A stretch of DNA of 64,000 nt. It comes from Streptomyces xinghaiensis S187. Lineage in GTDB: Bacteria; Actinomycetota; Actinomycetes; Streptomycetales; Streptomycetaceae. The first letter of the stretch is position 1, and every line of letters starts with the position of its first letter. This document shows, one piece after another, positions 22,688 to 31,621 of the stretch. The notes below the pieces were generated by a model. It was not told the origin of the DNA, searched no databases, and saw only the letters and a program-made list of their open reading frames with translations. Location of the stretch: contig NZ_CP023202.1 in the NCBI RefSeq assembly GCF_000220705.2, positions 6,106,501 to 6,170,500 of the forward strand, written 5' to 3'. Made by a program: the position numbers and the translations under genes.

Positions 22688-23398
22688 ATGTCTGATGCTG
22701 CCCAGCCATCCGCTTCCGAGGTACGCGCCGCCGCCGAGGCGGTCAAAGCCGCGCTGGACCGACACCTCGACGCGGTCGAGCGCCGGTCGGGTGAGGACGA
22801 CCCGGCCGTCTTCGCCGCGTTCAACGAGCTGGCCGCGGCAGCCGAGGAATACGACGAACTGCTCTACGAGGCGTACGACGAGGTCACCCCGTTCGAGATC
22901 CCCGGGGACGGCTCGCTGCCCGCCTACACGGGCCCGGAGAACCCCAGCGCTCTCAGCGTGCTGATCCGGCGCGACTACTCCGTCGCCGAGTCCCGCCGGC
23001 TCTTCGCCCAAGCCGAGCGGATCGTCGAACTGGACCCGGACGCGGAGCCCGCCGTGAACGGGGCGCGCGCCGAGATCGCCGGAGTGGGCAGCAGTGTGCA
23101 CACCGCCCTCGGCGTGCTGTTCGGGGAGTTCGAACCCGACGAGATCGCCTCCCGGCACAAGGAGTTCGGACTCGAGGAGGGCGACTCCACCCTCTGGGTG
23201 ACGGCCGCCGACGAGCCCGCCGAGCCGGGGGAGTGGCTGAACGCCCCCTTCGACGATGTGGACCCGCAGCGCGTCCTCTGCCGCTTCGACGTCAGCTCCG
23301 TCTTCGACGAGGAGGAGGACGAGGAGGACGAGGCCGAGGAGGCACTGTCCGACGGTCTGGAGATCCTCGCCCCGGACACCCCCGACACGAGGCGCTGA
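22688..23398 (+). CDS. Conserved hypothetical acidic protein
   Basis: The product is 236 residues, strongly acidic, with a run of Glu/Asp near residues 198-215 (EEEDEEDEAEE). The N-terminal 75 residues look like a long alpha-helical hairpin (VRAAAEAVKAALDRHL, FAAFNELAAAAEEYDELLYEAYDE). No catalytic motif, signal peptide or membrane segment is visible. I do not recognise a functional family; similar proteins occur in other Streptomyces at this place. ATG 22688 has no Shine-Dalgarno but TAGCGT ends 7 nt before it, so the mRNA is probably leaderless. It is divergent from the DUF5703 gene. Confidence 0.75.
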   Translation: MSDAAQPSASEVRAAAEAVKAALDRHLDAVERRSGEDDPAVFAAFNELAAAAEEYDELLYEAYDEVTPFEIPGDGSLPAYTGPENPSALSVLIRRDYSVAESRRLFAQAERIVELDPDAEPAVNGARAEIAGVGSSVHTALGVLFGEFEPDEIASRHKEFGLEEGDSTLWVTAADEPAEPGEWLNAPFDDVDPQRVLCRFDVSSVFDEEEDEEDEAEEALSDGLEILAPDTPDTRR

Positions 23399-23448
23399 GC
23401 CGTTCCCGGCCGGGCCGCTCGCCGTGGCGCCCCGGCCGGTGAGCGGTC

Positions 23449-25692
23449 TCAGCCCTGGGCGGGCGGTGGGGTGAGAGCGCGCAGCAGGGTCCGCAGCCGG
23501 GTGGTGCGCTCCGTCACCGGCACCTCGGCCACCGCTCGGGGCAGCGCCTGCTCCACGCCGTGCACCACCGACAGATGGCGCTCGGCCCGCCCGAAGGCCG
23601 TGTAGACCCAGGCCCGGGTCAGCGCCCGCGCGGCGTCCCCGGGCAGGACCACCACGGCCGCGGGCCAGGTGGTTCCGGCCGCCTGGTGCGCGGTGAGGGC
23701 CCAGCCGTGCCGCACGGCCCCGGCCGCGACCCGTTCGCGCGGCACCGTCATCCGGCCGCCGTCCCCCTCCAGCCGCAGGCCCTCGGCGTCGGCCGAGACC
23801 ACGGTGCCGGTCAGGGCCCGGCCCGGAGCCGGGGTGTACACCACCCGGTCGCCCGGGTCGAAGCCGCCGAACCGCCCCGGTCCCGGGTTGAGCCGCTCCT
23901 TGAGGGCCGCGTTCAGCGCGCGGGTGCCGGCCGCTCCGGCGTGGCCGGGGGTGATGACCTGGGTCTGCTCCGGAGACACCCCGATCGCGCGCGGTACGGA
24001 GTCGGCGACCAGTTGCACGGTGCGGTGCACGGCCTCCCCGGCGTCCCGCACCGGCACGATCACCACCTCCTTGCCGGGTGCCTCCACCGAGGGCAGCTCG
24101 CCGACGCCGATCGCCGACACCAGCTCGCCGATCGGACCCGGGTCCGGGGTGCGGGAGGTGACGCGGGGGCAGAAGCCGGAGGACAGCAGATCCGCGAACA
24201 CCTTGCCCGGACCGGCCGACCAGAGCACGCCCGGGTCACCGCTGAGCACCAGCCGGGCTCCGTCCGGCAGGGACTCGGCCAGCATCGCGGCCGTCTCCAC
24301 ATCGAGCTGCGGCGCGTCGAGGACGACGAGCAGATCCAGCTCCAGCGCACCCTCCGGATCCCGCCCCGGGCCCTCACCGCCCGCGAGCAGCCCGGCGACC
24401 GTCACCACGGCTCCGTCCGCGTCCTCGCCCCCGGCCGCGCCGACCGCGGCGTCCGGCCGCTCCAGCCCCTCCGGCCTCTCCGTCGCGTCCGGGGCGGCGG
24501 ACGCGGTGAGCGGAGCGGCGGCCCGCCGGCATCCCGCCGGGCTGTGCACGGCGGCCCAGGCGCGCAGGCCAAGGGCGCGCGCGGCCGCGACCAGGGCGAG
24601 CGGCTCGGCGCGCGCCGTCTCCCCGCCCGTGTGCGCCACCAGACCGTGACCGGCCGCCGCCCGGATCAGCTCGGCGGCGGACGGTGACGGCGCGGCCTCC
24701 GCGGCCGCCTCCCAGGCGGCGGCGTCCGGACCGGAGCCGGGGGTGCCGTCCGGGCCGAAGCCGCCCGCGATCCGGCCCAGGCCGTCCGCGAGGCTCTCCT
24801 CGGCCAGGGCGTAGCGGTCGAGCCCCAGCAGCACCCGGACCGGCTGCTCCGCCTCCTCGCCCTCCGGCGCGCCCATGGGGCGGGGCGCGGCGCCCGGGCC
24901 CGCCGGGCCGGGGGCGTCGAGGGCGTCCTGGAAGACGAGCACCGCGCCGCCCGCGATCGCCTCGTGCAGCGCCGCCTCGGGGTCGGGCACCGCCTGCCGG
25001 GCCAGGGCCTCACTCAGCGCCGAGGGCTCCAGGGCCGTGTGCCCCCGGAGCGCGGCGCGCTCCAGAAGCCAGGCGGTCAGCGCCTGGGCCCGGCGCTCGT
25101 CCCCCGGTCCGGCCTCCGGTCCGAGCAGGGCGCGCGCGAAACCGTCCGCCTGCTCCGGCTGGACGCCCGGCACGGCGAGCAGCTGCCAGGGGTCCTCGCG
25201 GAGGACGTCCGCGGCCCGCTCTCCGAGGAGATCCGCCACCGGCTCCGCCAGCGTCTCCGGGGCCCCGCCCGCGGCCAGCACCTCCCGCACCGTGGCGCTC
25301 CGGGCCGCCCGCTCCGCCGAGGGCGGCCGGGCGCCGGGCACCGCGGCCGCGCCGGGCACGGGCCCGCCTCCGCTGCTCTCCGGCCGGGGTACGGGCCCGG
25401 AGCCGCCGGACCCCGAGGCGGGGCCGGATCCGGCCGCGGAGCCGGGCTGCGCCGCCGCGGCGGAGGGCCGGGCGGCGGGACGGGGTTCGCTGAAGAAGGC
25501 GGAGGCGGGCCGCTCCCCGCTCTCCACGGCCCGCACGGCGGCGGCCAGCGCCTCGGCCGACGGCGACGGCCGGGCGGTGCCCTCCCCGGCGGGCGGTGCC
25601 GGTGCCGGTGCCGGTGTACCGGCGGGGGCGGGGGCCTCCTCCGGTGCCGGGGCGGCGGCAGCGGTCTCGCCGGCGGGGCGGTCCGTGGTCAC
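23449..25692 (-). CDS. RecD-like helicase-related protein with helix-hairpin-helix region, degenerate ATPase motifs
   Basis: The product is 747 residues. The first 125 are Ala/Pro/Gly-rich and probably disordered. A helix-hairpin-helix-like region follows (VADLLGERAADVLREDPWQLLAVPGVQPEQADGFA), as in RecD2. The rest follows the RecD2 plan but the motor is damaged. The Walker A position reads AHTGGETARA rather than GGPGTGKT, Walker B reads LLVVLDAPQLD rather than DE, motif V/VI reads ALTAHQAAGTTWPAAVVVLPGD and YTAFGRAERH instead of HKSQG and YTAITRAR. It therefore probably cannot hydrolyse ATP and may act as a structural DNA-binding or partner subunit. The stop of the upstream aldo/keto reductase gene overlaps its ATG (4 bases), so translation is coupled. 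Confidence 0.72.
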   Translation of the reverse strand: MTTDRPAGETAAAAPAPEEAPAPAGTPAPAPAPPAGEGTARPSPSAEALAAAVRAVESGERPASAFFSEPRPAARPSAAAAQPGSAAGSGPASGSGGSGPVPRPESSGGGPVPGAAAVPGARPPSAERAARSATVREVLAAGGAPETLAEPVADLLGERAADVLREDPWQLLAVPGVQPEQADGFARALLGPEAGPGDERRAQALTAWLLERAALRGHTALEPSALSEALARQAVPDPEAALHEAIAGGAVLVFQDALDAPGPAGPGAAPRPMGAPEGEEAEQPVRVLLGLDRYALAEESLADGLGRIAGGFGPDGTPGSGPDAAAWEAAAEAAPSPSAAELIRAAAGHGLVAHTGGETARAEPLALVAAARALGLRAWAAVHSPAGCRRAAAPLTASAAPDATERPEGLERPDAAVGAAGGEDADGAVVTVAGLLAGGEGPGRDPEGALELDLLVVLDAPQLDVETAAMLAESLPDGARLVLSGDPGVLWSAGPGKVFADLLSSGFCPRVTSRTPDPGPIGELVSAIGVGELPSVEAPGKEVVIVPVRDAGEAVHRTVQLVADSVPRAIGVSPEQTQVITPGHAGAAGTRALNAALKERLNPGPGRFGGFDPGDRVVYTPAPGRALTGTVVSADAEGLRLEGDGGRMTVPRERVAAGAVRHGWALTAHQAAGTTWPAAVVVLPGDAARALTRAWVYTAFGRAERHLSVVHGVEQALPRAVAEVPVTERTTRLRTLLRALTPPPAQG

Positions 25693-26669
25693 AGCGTGCT
25701 CCAGTCCTGGTCGGGATAGCGGTGCAGGGGCGCCGACACGTCGTCGAGCGCGCGGCAGATCTCGTCGGGAAGACTAAGCGCTTCCACTGACAGCGCCGTC
25801 GTGAGCTGCTGTGCCGTCCGGGCGCCGACGATCGGGGCCACCACACCGGGCTGGTCGCGGACCCAGGCGAGGGCGACGTGCAGCGGGGTGGTGGCCAGGC
25901 CGTCGGCCGCGATGGCGACCGCGTCCACGATCCGCCCCGCCGACTCGTCGAGATACGGCGCGACGAAGCCGGACATGTGGGCCGAGGCGCCGCGCGAGTC
26001 GGCCGGTGTGGTGTGCCGGTACTTGCCGGTGAGCACGCCGCGGCCCAGCGGCGACGAGGGCAGCAGCCCCACCCCGAGGTCCCGTGCGGCGGGCAGCACC
26101 TCCCGCTCGACGCCGCGCTGCACCAGGGAGTACTCCATCTGCGTGCTGGCCAGCCGGGTGCGGCCGGGCACGCCGAGCTGCCAGGTCGCCGCCTTGGCGA
26201 GCTGCCACCCGCTGTAGTTGGAGACGCCCACGTACCGGGCGCGTCCGCTGGTCACCGCGATGTCCAGGGCCTGCAGCGTCTCCTCCAGCGGGGTTCCCGG
26301 ATCGAAGGCGTGGACCTGCCACAGGTCGACGTGGTCGGTGCCGAGCCGCTCCAGGGAGGCGTCGAGGGCGGCCAGCAGATGGCCGCGCGAGCCGTCGAAG
26401 CGCCGCTCCGGATCGGGGACGCTGCCGGCCTTGGTCGCGACGACGAGGTCGCGGCGCGGGACGAGGTCCGCCAGGAACCGGCCGAGGAGATACTCCGCCG
26501 CGCCGTCGGCGTAGACGTCGGCCGTGTCGACCAGGGTCCCGCCGGCGTCCCAGAACGCCTTGAGCTGCTCGGCGGCGTCGTGCTCGCCGGTGTCACGGCC
26601 CCAGGTGAGGGTGCCGAGCCCGATCCGCGATACCCGCAGGCCGGTTCGGCCGAGATGCCTCTGCTCCAT
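25689..26669 (-). CDS. Aldo/keto reductase
   Basis: The product is 326 residues, full length for the family. The TIM-barrel start LGRTGLRVSRIGLGTLTWG is followed by the catalytic-tetrad region DTADVYADGAAEYLLG (Asp and Tyr), VATKAG (Lys) and LWQVHAFD (His). The NADPH-binding end shows PSSPLGRGVLTGKY and PIVGARTAQQL. It should reduce aldehydes or ketones with NADPH in the cytoplasm; the true substrate is unknown. ATG 26669 begins the family consensus MEQRHLG. It shares a 4-base overlap with the RecD-like gene downstream, so the two form an operon although no functional link is known. Confidence 0.9.
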   Translation of the reverse strand: MEQRHLGRTGLRVSRIGLGTLTWGRDTGEHDAAEQLKAFWDAGGTLVDTADVYADGAAEYLLGRFLADLVPRRDLVVATKAGSVPDPERRFDGSRGHLLAALDASLERLGTDHVDLWQVHAFDPGTPLEETLQALDIAVTSGRARYVGVSNYSGWQLAKAATWQLGVPGRTRLASTQMEYSLVQRGVEREVLPAARDLGVGLLPSSPLGRGVLTGKYRHTTPADSRGASAHMSGFVAPYLDESAGRIVDAVAIAADGLATTPLHVALAWVRDQPGVVAPIVGARTAQQLTTALSVEALSLPDEICRALDDVSAPLHRYPDQDWSTL

Positions 26670-26819
26670 GGCCGGAGAGAGTACTGGCCGCCGGCCGGGC
26701 CGCGGTGACGCGAGTCATACCCCCCGGACGGCCGCGGGCCCGCTCCGGCACTGCCGGACGGCGGTGCCCGCGCGCTACAGTCCGCCGGAGAGACGTTACC
26801 GACCAGTAAAGGGAGCGAT

Positions 26820-27869
26820 ATGCGGCTCGGCATCAACCTCGGCTACTGGGGCGCCGGTATGGACGCCGACAACCTCGCGGTCGCCCGCGAGGCCGACCGG
26901 CTCGGCTACTCCGTCTGCTGGGCGGCGGAGGCCTACGGTTCCGACGCCCCCACGGTGCTGGCCTGGGTCGCGGCGCAGACCGAACGGATCGACATCGGCT
27001 CCGCGATCCTCCAGATACCGGCGCGCACCCCCGCCATGACGGCGATGACGGCCGCCACCCTGGACTCCCTCTCCGGCGGCCGCTTCCGCCTCGGCCTGGG
27101 CGTCTCCGGCCCGCAGGTCTCCGAGGGCTGGTACGGCGTGAAGTTCGACAAGCCGCTGGCCCGCACCCGCGAGTACGTCGAGATCGTCCGCAAGGCGATG
27201 TCCCGCGAACGGCTGACCCACGAGGGCGAGCACTGGACGCTGCCGCTCCCCGGCGGCCCCGGCAAGGCGCTCAAGCTCACTGTGCACCCGGTGCGCGAGG
27301 AGGTGCCGCTGTACATAGCGGCGATCGGCCCGAAGAACCTGGAACAGACCGGCGAGATCGCCGACGGCGCCCTGGTGCTCTTCTTCGCGCCGGAGCACGC
27401 GGAGGAGACGACCCTGGGCGCGCTCCGCGCGGGCCGTGAGAAGGCCGGCCGGACGATGGACGGCTTCGACCTGGTGCCCACCGTCCCGATGGCCCTCGGG
27501 GACGACGTGGACGCGCTGGCGGACATCTTCCGCCCCTACACCGCGCTCTACGTGGGCGGCATGGGCAGCGCGAAGCAGAACTTCTACAACAAGCTCGCCC
27601 GGCGCATGGGGTACGAGAAGGAGGCCGCCGAGATCCAGGAGAAGTACCTGGCCGGCGACAAGCAGGGCGCCGCCGCGGCCGTCCCGCGCGAACTCATCGA
27701 CTCGACCTCGCTGCTCGGCCCCGTCGAGCGCATCGCCGACCGCATGCAGGCCTACGCCGCGGCCGGGGTCACCACCCTGTCGCTCACCCCGGCGGGCTTC
27801 ACCCTCGACGAGCGGATCGCCGCCCTGCGCGCGGGCGTCGAGGCCCTGGAGCGGGCCGGCCTGGCCTGA
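26820..27869 (+). CDS. LLM class F420-dependent oxidoreductase
   Basis: The product is 349 residues with the bacterial luciferase-like TIM barrel. Signature stretches are INLGYWGAGMDADNLAVAREADRLGYSVCWAAEAYGSDAP at the start (the F420 type begins like this), IDIGSAILQIPARTPAMTAMTAATLD, and GRFRLGLGVSGPQV. These match the actinomycete LLM F420-dependent reductase family rather than FMN luciferases. It would use reduced or oxidised F420 on an unknown small molecule, in the cytoplasm. ATG 26820 is preceded by AAAGGGAG with a 5-nt spacer. It is divergent from the aldo/keto reductase gene. Confidence 0.85.
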   Translation: MRLGINLGYWGAGMDADNLAVAREADRLGYSVCWAAEAYGSDAPTVLAWVAAQTERIDIGSAILQIPARTPAMTAMTAATLDSLSGGRFRLGLGVSGPQVSEGWYGVKFDKPLARTREYVEIVRKAMSRERLTHEGEHWTLPLPGGPGKALKLTVHPVREEVPLYIAAIGPKNLEQTGEIADGALVLFFAPEHAEETTLGALRAGREKAGRTMDGFDLVPTVPMALGDDVDALADIFRPYTALYVGGMGSAKQNFYNKLARRMGYEKEAAEIQEKYLAGDKQGAAAAVPRELIDSTSLLGPVERIADRMQAYAAAGVTTLSLTPAGFTLDERIAALRAGVEALERAGLA

Positions 27870-28024
27870 CCCGGCGGCGCTCCGGCCCGCATCCGCGGTG
27901 ACGGGTTCCGCCCGGGGGACGGAGGCCCGCCGGGGAAACCGGCCCCGCCGGGGCGGACCGGGGCGATTCACCCGGAGGGCGGCCGGTAAGGGGACCGAAG
28001 GTCCCAAGGGGACGCGACCGTACT

Positions 28025-28036
28025 TACGCTAGCGTA
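28025..28036. promoter_or_regulatory. TetR-type palindromic operator
   Basis: TACGCTAGCGTA at 28025-28036 is a perfect 12-bp palindrome; with one mismatch it extends to 18 bp (28022-28039). It overlaps a possible -10 (TACGCT) and lies 55 bases upstream of the nitronate monooxygenase-like gene. TetR-family regulators often bind such sites. No TetR gene is adjacent. Confidence 0.6.
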
Positions 28037-28090
28037 GGTTTCCGGTGGCGGAGGCCGAGGGCCCCGGCCCCGGCGACCCCTGGAGGAACC

Positions 28091-29572
28091 GTGCACATCC
28101 CGACGTCCGGCCGTCCCTGGTTGATCCAAGGCGGGATGGGGGTGGGGGTGTCCGGATGGCGGCTGGCCCGCGCCGTGGCGCGGACCGGGCAGCTCGGAGT
28201 CGTCTCGGGCACCGCGCTGGACACCGTGCTGATCCGCACCCTGCAGAGCGGTGACCCCGGCGGGCACCTGCGCCGGGCGCTGGCCGCCTACCCCGTGCCC
28301 GGCACCGCCGCGGCCGTACTGGAGCGGTACTTCGTCGAGGGGGGCGTCGGGGAGGGCGGGCGTTTCCTCACCACGCCCCCGCTGACGGCCGACCCCGGCT
28401 GCCCCGCCCGCGCGCTGACCGTGGTCGCCAACTTCTGCGAGGTGTGGCTCGCCAAGGAGGGCCACCGCGGGCCGGTGGGCGTCAACTACCTGGAGAAGGT
28501 CCAGCTCGCCACCGCGCCCGCCCTGTTCGGCGCGATCCTGGCCGGTGTGGACTACGTCCTGGTCGGCGCCGGGATCCCCGCGCACATCCCCGGCCTGGCC
28601 ACCCGGCTGTCCCGGCTGGAGCCCGTCACCACCGATCTGACGGTGGAGGGCGACCCCGAGCCGCTGCCGGTGCCGTTCGACCCCGCGGCGGAGCTGGCCG
28701 GAGCCGCGGTGGGCGGGCTGCGCCGCCCCGACGTGCTCGCCATCGTCTCGCTGCCGGCCCTCGCCGCGTACCTCCACCGCTCCGAGCGGACCCGGCCGGA
28801 CGGCTTCGTGGTCGAGGGCCACCGCGCGGGCGGCCACAGCGCCCCGCCCCGCGGACCGCTGCGGCTGGACGAGGACGGCGACCCGGTCTACGGACCGCGC
28901 GACACCCCCGACTTCGCCAGGATGGCCGCCCTCGGCCTGCCCTTCTGGATCGCCGGCGGCGCGTGCGGACCGGAGCAGGTCGCGCGGGCACGGGCCGCGG
29001 GCGCGGCCGGCGTGCAGGTCGGCAGCGTCTTCGCGCTCTGCGAGGAGTCGGGGCTCGAACCGGGGCTGCGTCGGCAGCTGGTCGAGCGCCGGCTGGGCAC
29101 CGGGCTGACCGTGCGGAACGACCCGGCGGCGTCCCCGACGTCCTTCCCGTTCAAGGTCGCCGACCTGCCCGGAACGCTCGCCGATCCGGACGTGGCCGCC
29201 GCCCGCCCCCGGGTCTGCGACCTCGGCTATCTGCGCACCCCCTACCGGGCGGCGGACGGCGCCCTCGGCTACCGCTGCCCGGCGGAACCCCTGGTGGCCT
29301 ACGAGCGCAAGGGCGGCGACCGGGCCGCCACGGAGGGGCGGCAGTGCCTCTGCAACGGGCTGACGGCCGCGATCGGGCTGGGGCAGCGCCGCCCGAAGGG
29401 CCGGGTGGAACCGCCGGTCGTCACCATCGGCCAGGATCTGGACTTCCTCCCGCGCATCGCTCCCGGCGGCGAGCCGTACAGCGCCGAGTCGGTGGTGCGG
29501 TGGCTGTCGGAGGGCCTGGACGGGACCGCCGGGGCGGGCCCGGCGCGGACCGCCGGGGCGCAGGCGCTCTGA
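28091..29572 (+). CDS. Nitronate monooxygenase / PfaD-like FMN enzyme
   Basis: The product is 493 residues. The flavin TIM barrel begins PWLIQGGMGVGVSGWRLARAVARTGQLGVVSGTALD, contains VEGHRAGGHSAP with the His typical of nitronate monooxygenases, and WIAGGACGPEQVARARAAGAAGVQVGSVFAL for FMN phosphate binding. Length and C-terminal part (CLCNGLTAAIG, with two Cys) exceed those of classical nitronate monooxygenases and look like the PfaD-type enoyl reductases. It may act on a nitroalkane or as an acyl reductase; I cannot choose. GTG 28091 has GGAGG at 28082-28086. A palindromic operator lies 55 bases upstream. Confidence 0.8.
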   Translation: MHIPTSGRPWLIQGGMGVGVSGWRLARAVARTGQLGVVSGTALDTVLIRTLQSGDPGGHLRRALAAYPVPGTAAAVLERYFVEGGVGEGGRFLTTPPLTADPGCPARALTVVANFCEVWLAKEGHRGPVGVNYLEKVQLATAPALFGAILAGVDYVLVGAGIPAHIPGLATRLSRLEPVTTDLTVEGDPEPLPVPFDPAAELAGAAVGGLRRPDVLAIVSLPALAAYLHRSERTRPDGFVVEGHRAGGHSAPPRGPLRLDEDGDPVYGPRDTPDFARMAALGLPFWIAGGACGPEQVARARAAGAAGVQVGSVFALCEESGLEPGLRRQLVERRLGTGLTVRNDPAASPTSFPFKVADLPGTLADPDVAAARPRVCDLGYLRTPYRAADGALGYRCPAEPLVAYERKGGDRAATEGRQCLCNGLTAAIGLGQRRPKGRVEPPVVTIGQDLDFLPRIAPGGEPYSAESVVRWLSEGLDGTAGAGPARTAGAQAL

Positions 29573-29576
29573 GCGC

Positions 29577-29596
29577 CCGCCCGCACGTGCGGGCGG
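29577..29596 (+). terminator. Perfect palindrome after nitronate monooxygenase-like gene
   Basis: The 20 bases 29577-29596 are fully self-complementary around ACGT, 4 bases after the stop codon. It would form a hairpin on RNA and could end the transcript. Confidence 0.6.
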
Positions 29597-29724
29597 CGGC
29601 ACGGCGGGCCGGGGCGGCCGGACGGGGCGGTCGCCGGGGAGGGGCTGCCCGGGGTGGCCCGGTACGGGGCCCGGGCCTGCGGGGGACGGGAGCCGGGGCG
29701 GTGCGGGGGCCGGGGCGGTGCGGC

Positions 29725-30339
29725 TCAGCGCGGGACCAGGCGCCCCAGCAGCCGGCCGAAGGAGATCAGCCGCGCTATCTGCCCCGGGCCGCCGTCCTCC
29801 AGCGACTTGCTGAACCGGAACGCCTCGGGGCGGAACCGGGCCGAGGCGATCGGCGCCTCCGGGTCGCCGCCCGGCACCGGGTTCAGTTCGTGCGGCGTGG
29901 AGGTGGCCAGCACCAGATGCACCCCGCGGTCCACCCGCCGGCCCGCCGCGTCCCGGCCGACCATCGTGCGCATCCCCACATGCCGGATCGACTCCAGCGG
30001 CAGCACCTGGACCGAGGAGTCGAGGACGGTGCCGCCCGGCGCCTGGTCGTCGGCGACGTCCTCGCTGTGCCAGAGGATCAGCCGCCGGCCGTCGCAGATC
30101 GCGGCCTCCTGCCAGACCGAGGCGCCCGACTCCGTGAGATCCACGACGCGTTCGAGGGTGAAACCGCGGACCCGGCGCCGGCCCAGCACACCGCCGACCG
30201 CCTCCAGCGCCACGTCGGAGTGGAGGAAATACGCCCGCGCCGCCTCGTCGAACCGCTCGTACGGCGACCAGTCCGAGCCCGCGGGACCGAGGCGCGGCCG
30301 CGCGAGACCGCCGCGCGCCGCTCTGCCGAACAGACTCAC
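29725..30339 (-). CDS. Hypothetical protein, conserved in actinomycetes
   Basis: The product is 204 residues, cytoplasmic, with mixed alpha/beta pattern (RVRGFTLERVVDLTESGASVWQEAAICDGRRLILW, SSVQVLPLESIRHVGMRTMVGRD). No signal peptide, membrane helix or known catalytic motif is visible, and I do not recognise a family. GTG 30339 is supported by GGAGGGGG about 8 nt upstream. It shares orientation with corA upstream (150 bases away), but the gap is large enough for its own promoter. The start falls at a plausible hydrophobic MSLFGRAARG sequence. Confidence 0.65.
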   Translation of the reverse strand: MSLFGRAARGGLARPRLGPAGSDWSPYERFDEAARAYFLHSDVALEAVGGVLGRRRVRGFTLERVVDLTESGASVWQEAAICDGRRLILWHSEDVADDQAPGGTVLDSSVQVLPLESIRHVGMRTMVGRDAAGRRVDRGVHLVLATSTPHELNPVPGGDPEAPIASARFRPEAFRFSKSLEDGGPGQIARLISFGRLLGRLVPR

Positions 30340-30489
30340 CCACTACCCCCTCCGGTCCGCTGTCACCCTACCGAGGGTGGCGGACAGCGGGCGGACCGGC
30401 CGGGGAGAAACGATCAGCCGGGGAGGCCGCCACCCGGACGGACACCCCTGCTGCGCCCGGCGGTCGCCGGACATCCCGGGCTTCCGGGC

Positions 30490-31470
30490 TCAGAGCCAGC
30501 CCTGCCGTTTGAACGCCCGGAAGAGACCCGCGATCGCGAGACCCATCAGCACCAGCACCACCGGATAGCCCCAGGTGCTCTCCAGTTCCGGCATGTGCTC
30601 GAAGTTCATCCCGTAGATGCCCGCGACCATCGTCGGGATGGCGGCCATCGCCGCCCACGCCGAGATCTTCCGCATGTCGTCGTTCTGCCGCACCCCGGTC
30701 TGCGCGAGATGCGCCGCGAGGACGTCCGACAGCAGCCGGTCCAGCCCCTCCACGCTCTCGTTGGCCCGGGTCAGGTGGTCGCCGACGTCACGGAAGAACG
30801 GCCGGGCGGACTCGTCGACGAACGGCAGCGCGGCGTGGGTGAGGCGCGCCATCGGATCGGTGAGCGGGACGGTGGCCCGCCGGAACTCGACGATCTGCCG
30901 CTTGAAGGTGTAGATCCGCGCCGCGGTTCTCCGGTCCAGGGCCTCCGGCGCGAACACCTGCGTCTCCAGCTCCTCCAGGTCGATCTGGAGTTCGCCGGCC
31001 ACGTCGATGTAGTGGTCCACGACCGCGTCGCTGATCGCGTACAGCACCGCCGTCGGCCCCTGCCGCAGCACCTCGGGCTCCCGCTCCAGGCGGTGGCGCA
31101 CCGCGGCCAGCGGGGTGCCCTCGCCGTGCCGCACGGTCACGACGAAGGAGTCGCCGAGGAAGACCATCAGCTCCTCGGTGGTGACGGTGTCCGCGGCGGC
31201 GTCGTAGATCACCGGTTTGAGCACCAGGAACAGCGAGTCGTCGTACACCTCCAGTTTCGGCCTCTGGTGGGCCTTGAGCGCGTCCTCGACCGCCAGCGGG
31301 TGCAGCCCGAACTCCCGGCTGACCTTGTCGAACTCCTCCGGGGTCGGCGCGTTCAGCCCCAGCCAGAGGAAGGAGTGGCGCTCGGTGCGCGCCTCCCGGA
31401 GGGCGACGGTGACGTCCGGCGCGCCCTCGACACGGCGTCCGTCCTGGTAGATGGCACAGTCCACGATCAC
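30490..31470 (-). CDS. corA: CorA magnesium/cobalt transporter
   Basis: The product is 326 residues with the CorA plan: a cytoplasmic alpha/beta domain (to about 250), a long stalk helix, and two C-terminal membrane helices. The signature GMN motif stands in AGIYGMNFEHMPELE between the two helices, with a second helix VVLVLMGLAIAGLFRAF and a basic end. It should form a pentamer importing Mg2+ and Co2+. GTG 31470 (then ATCGTG) gives the usual family length; the longer frame to 31605 has no fitting ribosome site. It is transcribed away from the phosphatase at 31622 with a 151-base shared upstream region. Confidence 0.92.
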   Translation of the reverse strand: MIVDCAIYQDGRRVEGAPDVTVALREARTERHSFLWLGLNAPTPEEFDKVSREFGLHPLAVEDALKAHQRPKLEVYDDSLFLVLKPVIYDAAADTVTTEELMVFLGDSFVVTVRHGEGTPLAAVRHRLEREPEVLRQGPTAVLYAISDAVVDHYIDVAGELQIDLEELETQVFAPEALDRRTAARIYTFKRQIVEFRRATVPLTDPMARLTHAALPFVDESARPFFRDVGDHLTRANESVEGLDRLLSDVLAAHLAQTGVRQNDDMRKISAWAAMAAIPTMVAGIYGMNFEHMPELESTWGYPVVLVLMGLAIAGLFRAFKRQGWL

Positions 31471-31609
31471 TCGTTGCGTATTCCCCGCCGGCGGGGAACA
31501 TGCGCGCGTGACCGCCGGGGGAGCGGAGGACGCGGGCCGGGCCGCCCGTGCGGGGCCCCGGCCCGCCCCGGGCACCGGAGGCCCGCCGCCGGCCACCCGC
31601 CGCACGCCC

Positions 31610-31615
31610 TAGGCT
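31610..31615 (+). promoter_or_regulatory. -10 hexamer for a leaderless mRNA
   Basis: TAGGCT ends 6 nt before ATG 31622, and no Shine-Dalgarno is present. Transcription would begin at or next to the start codon. Confidence 0.55.
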
Positions 31616-31621
31616 GGCGCC

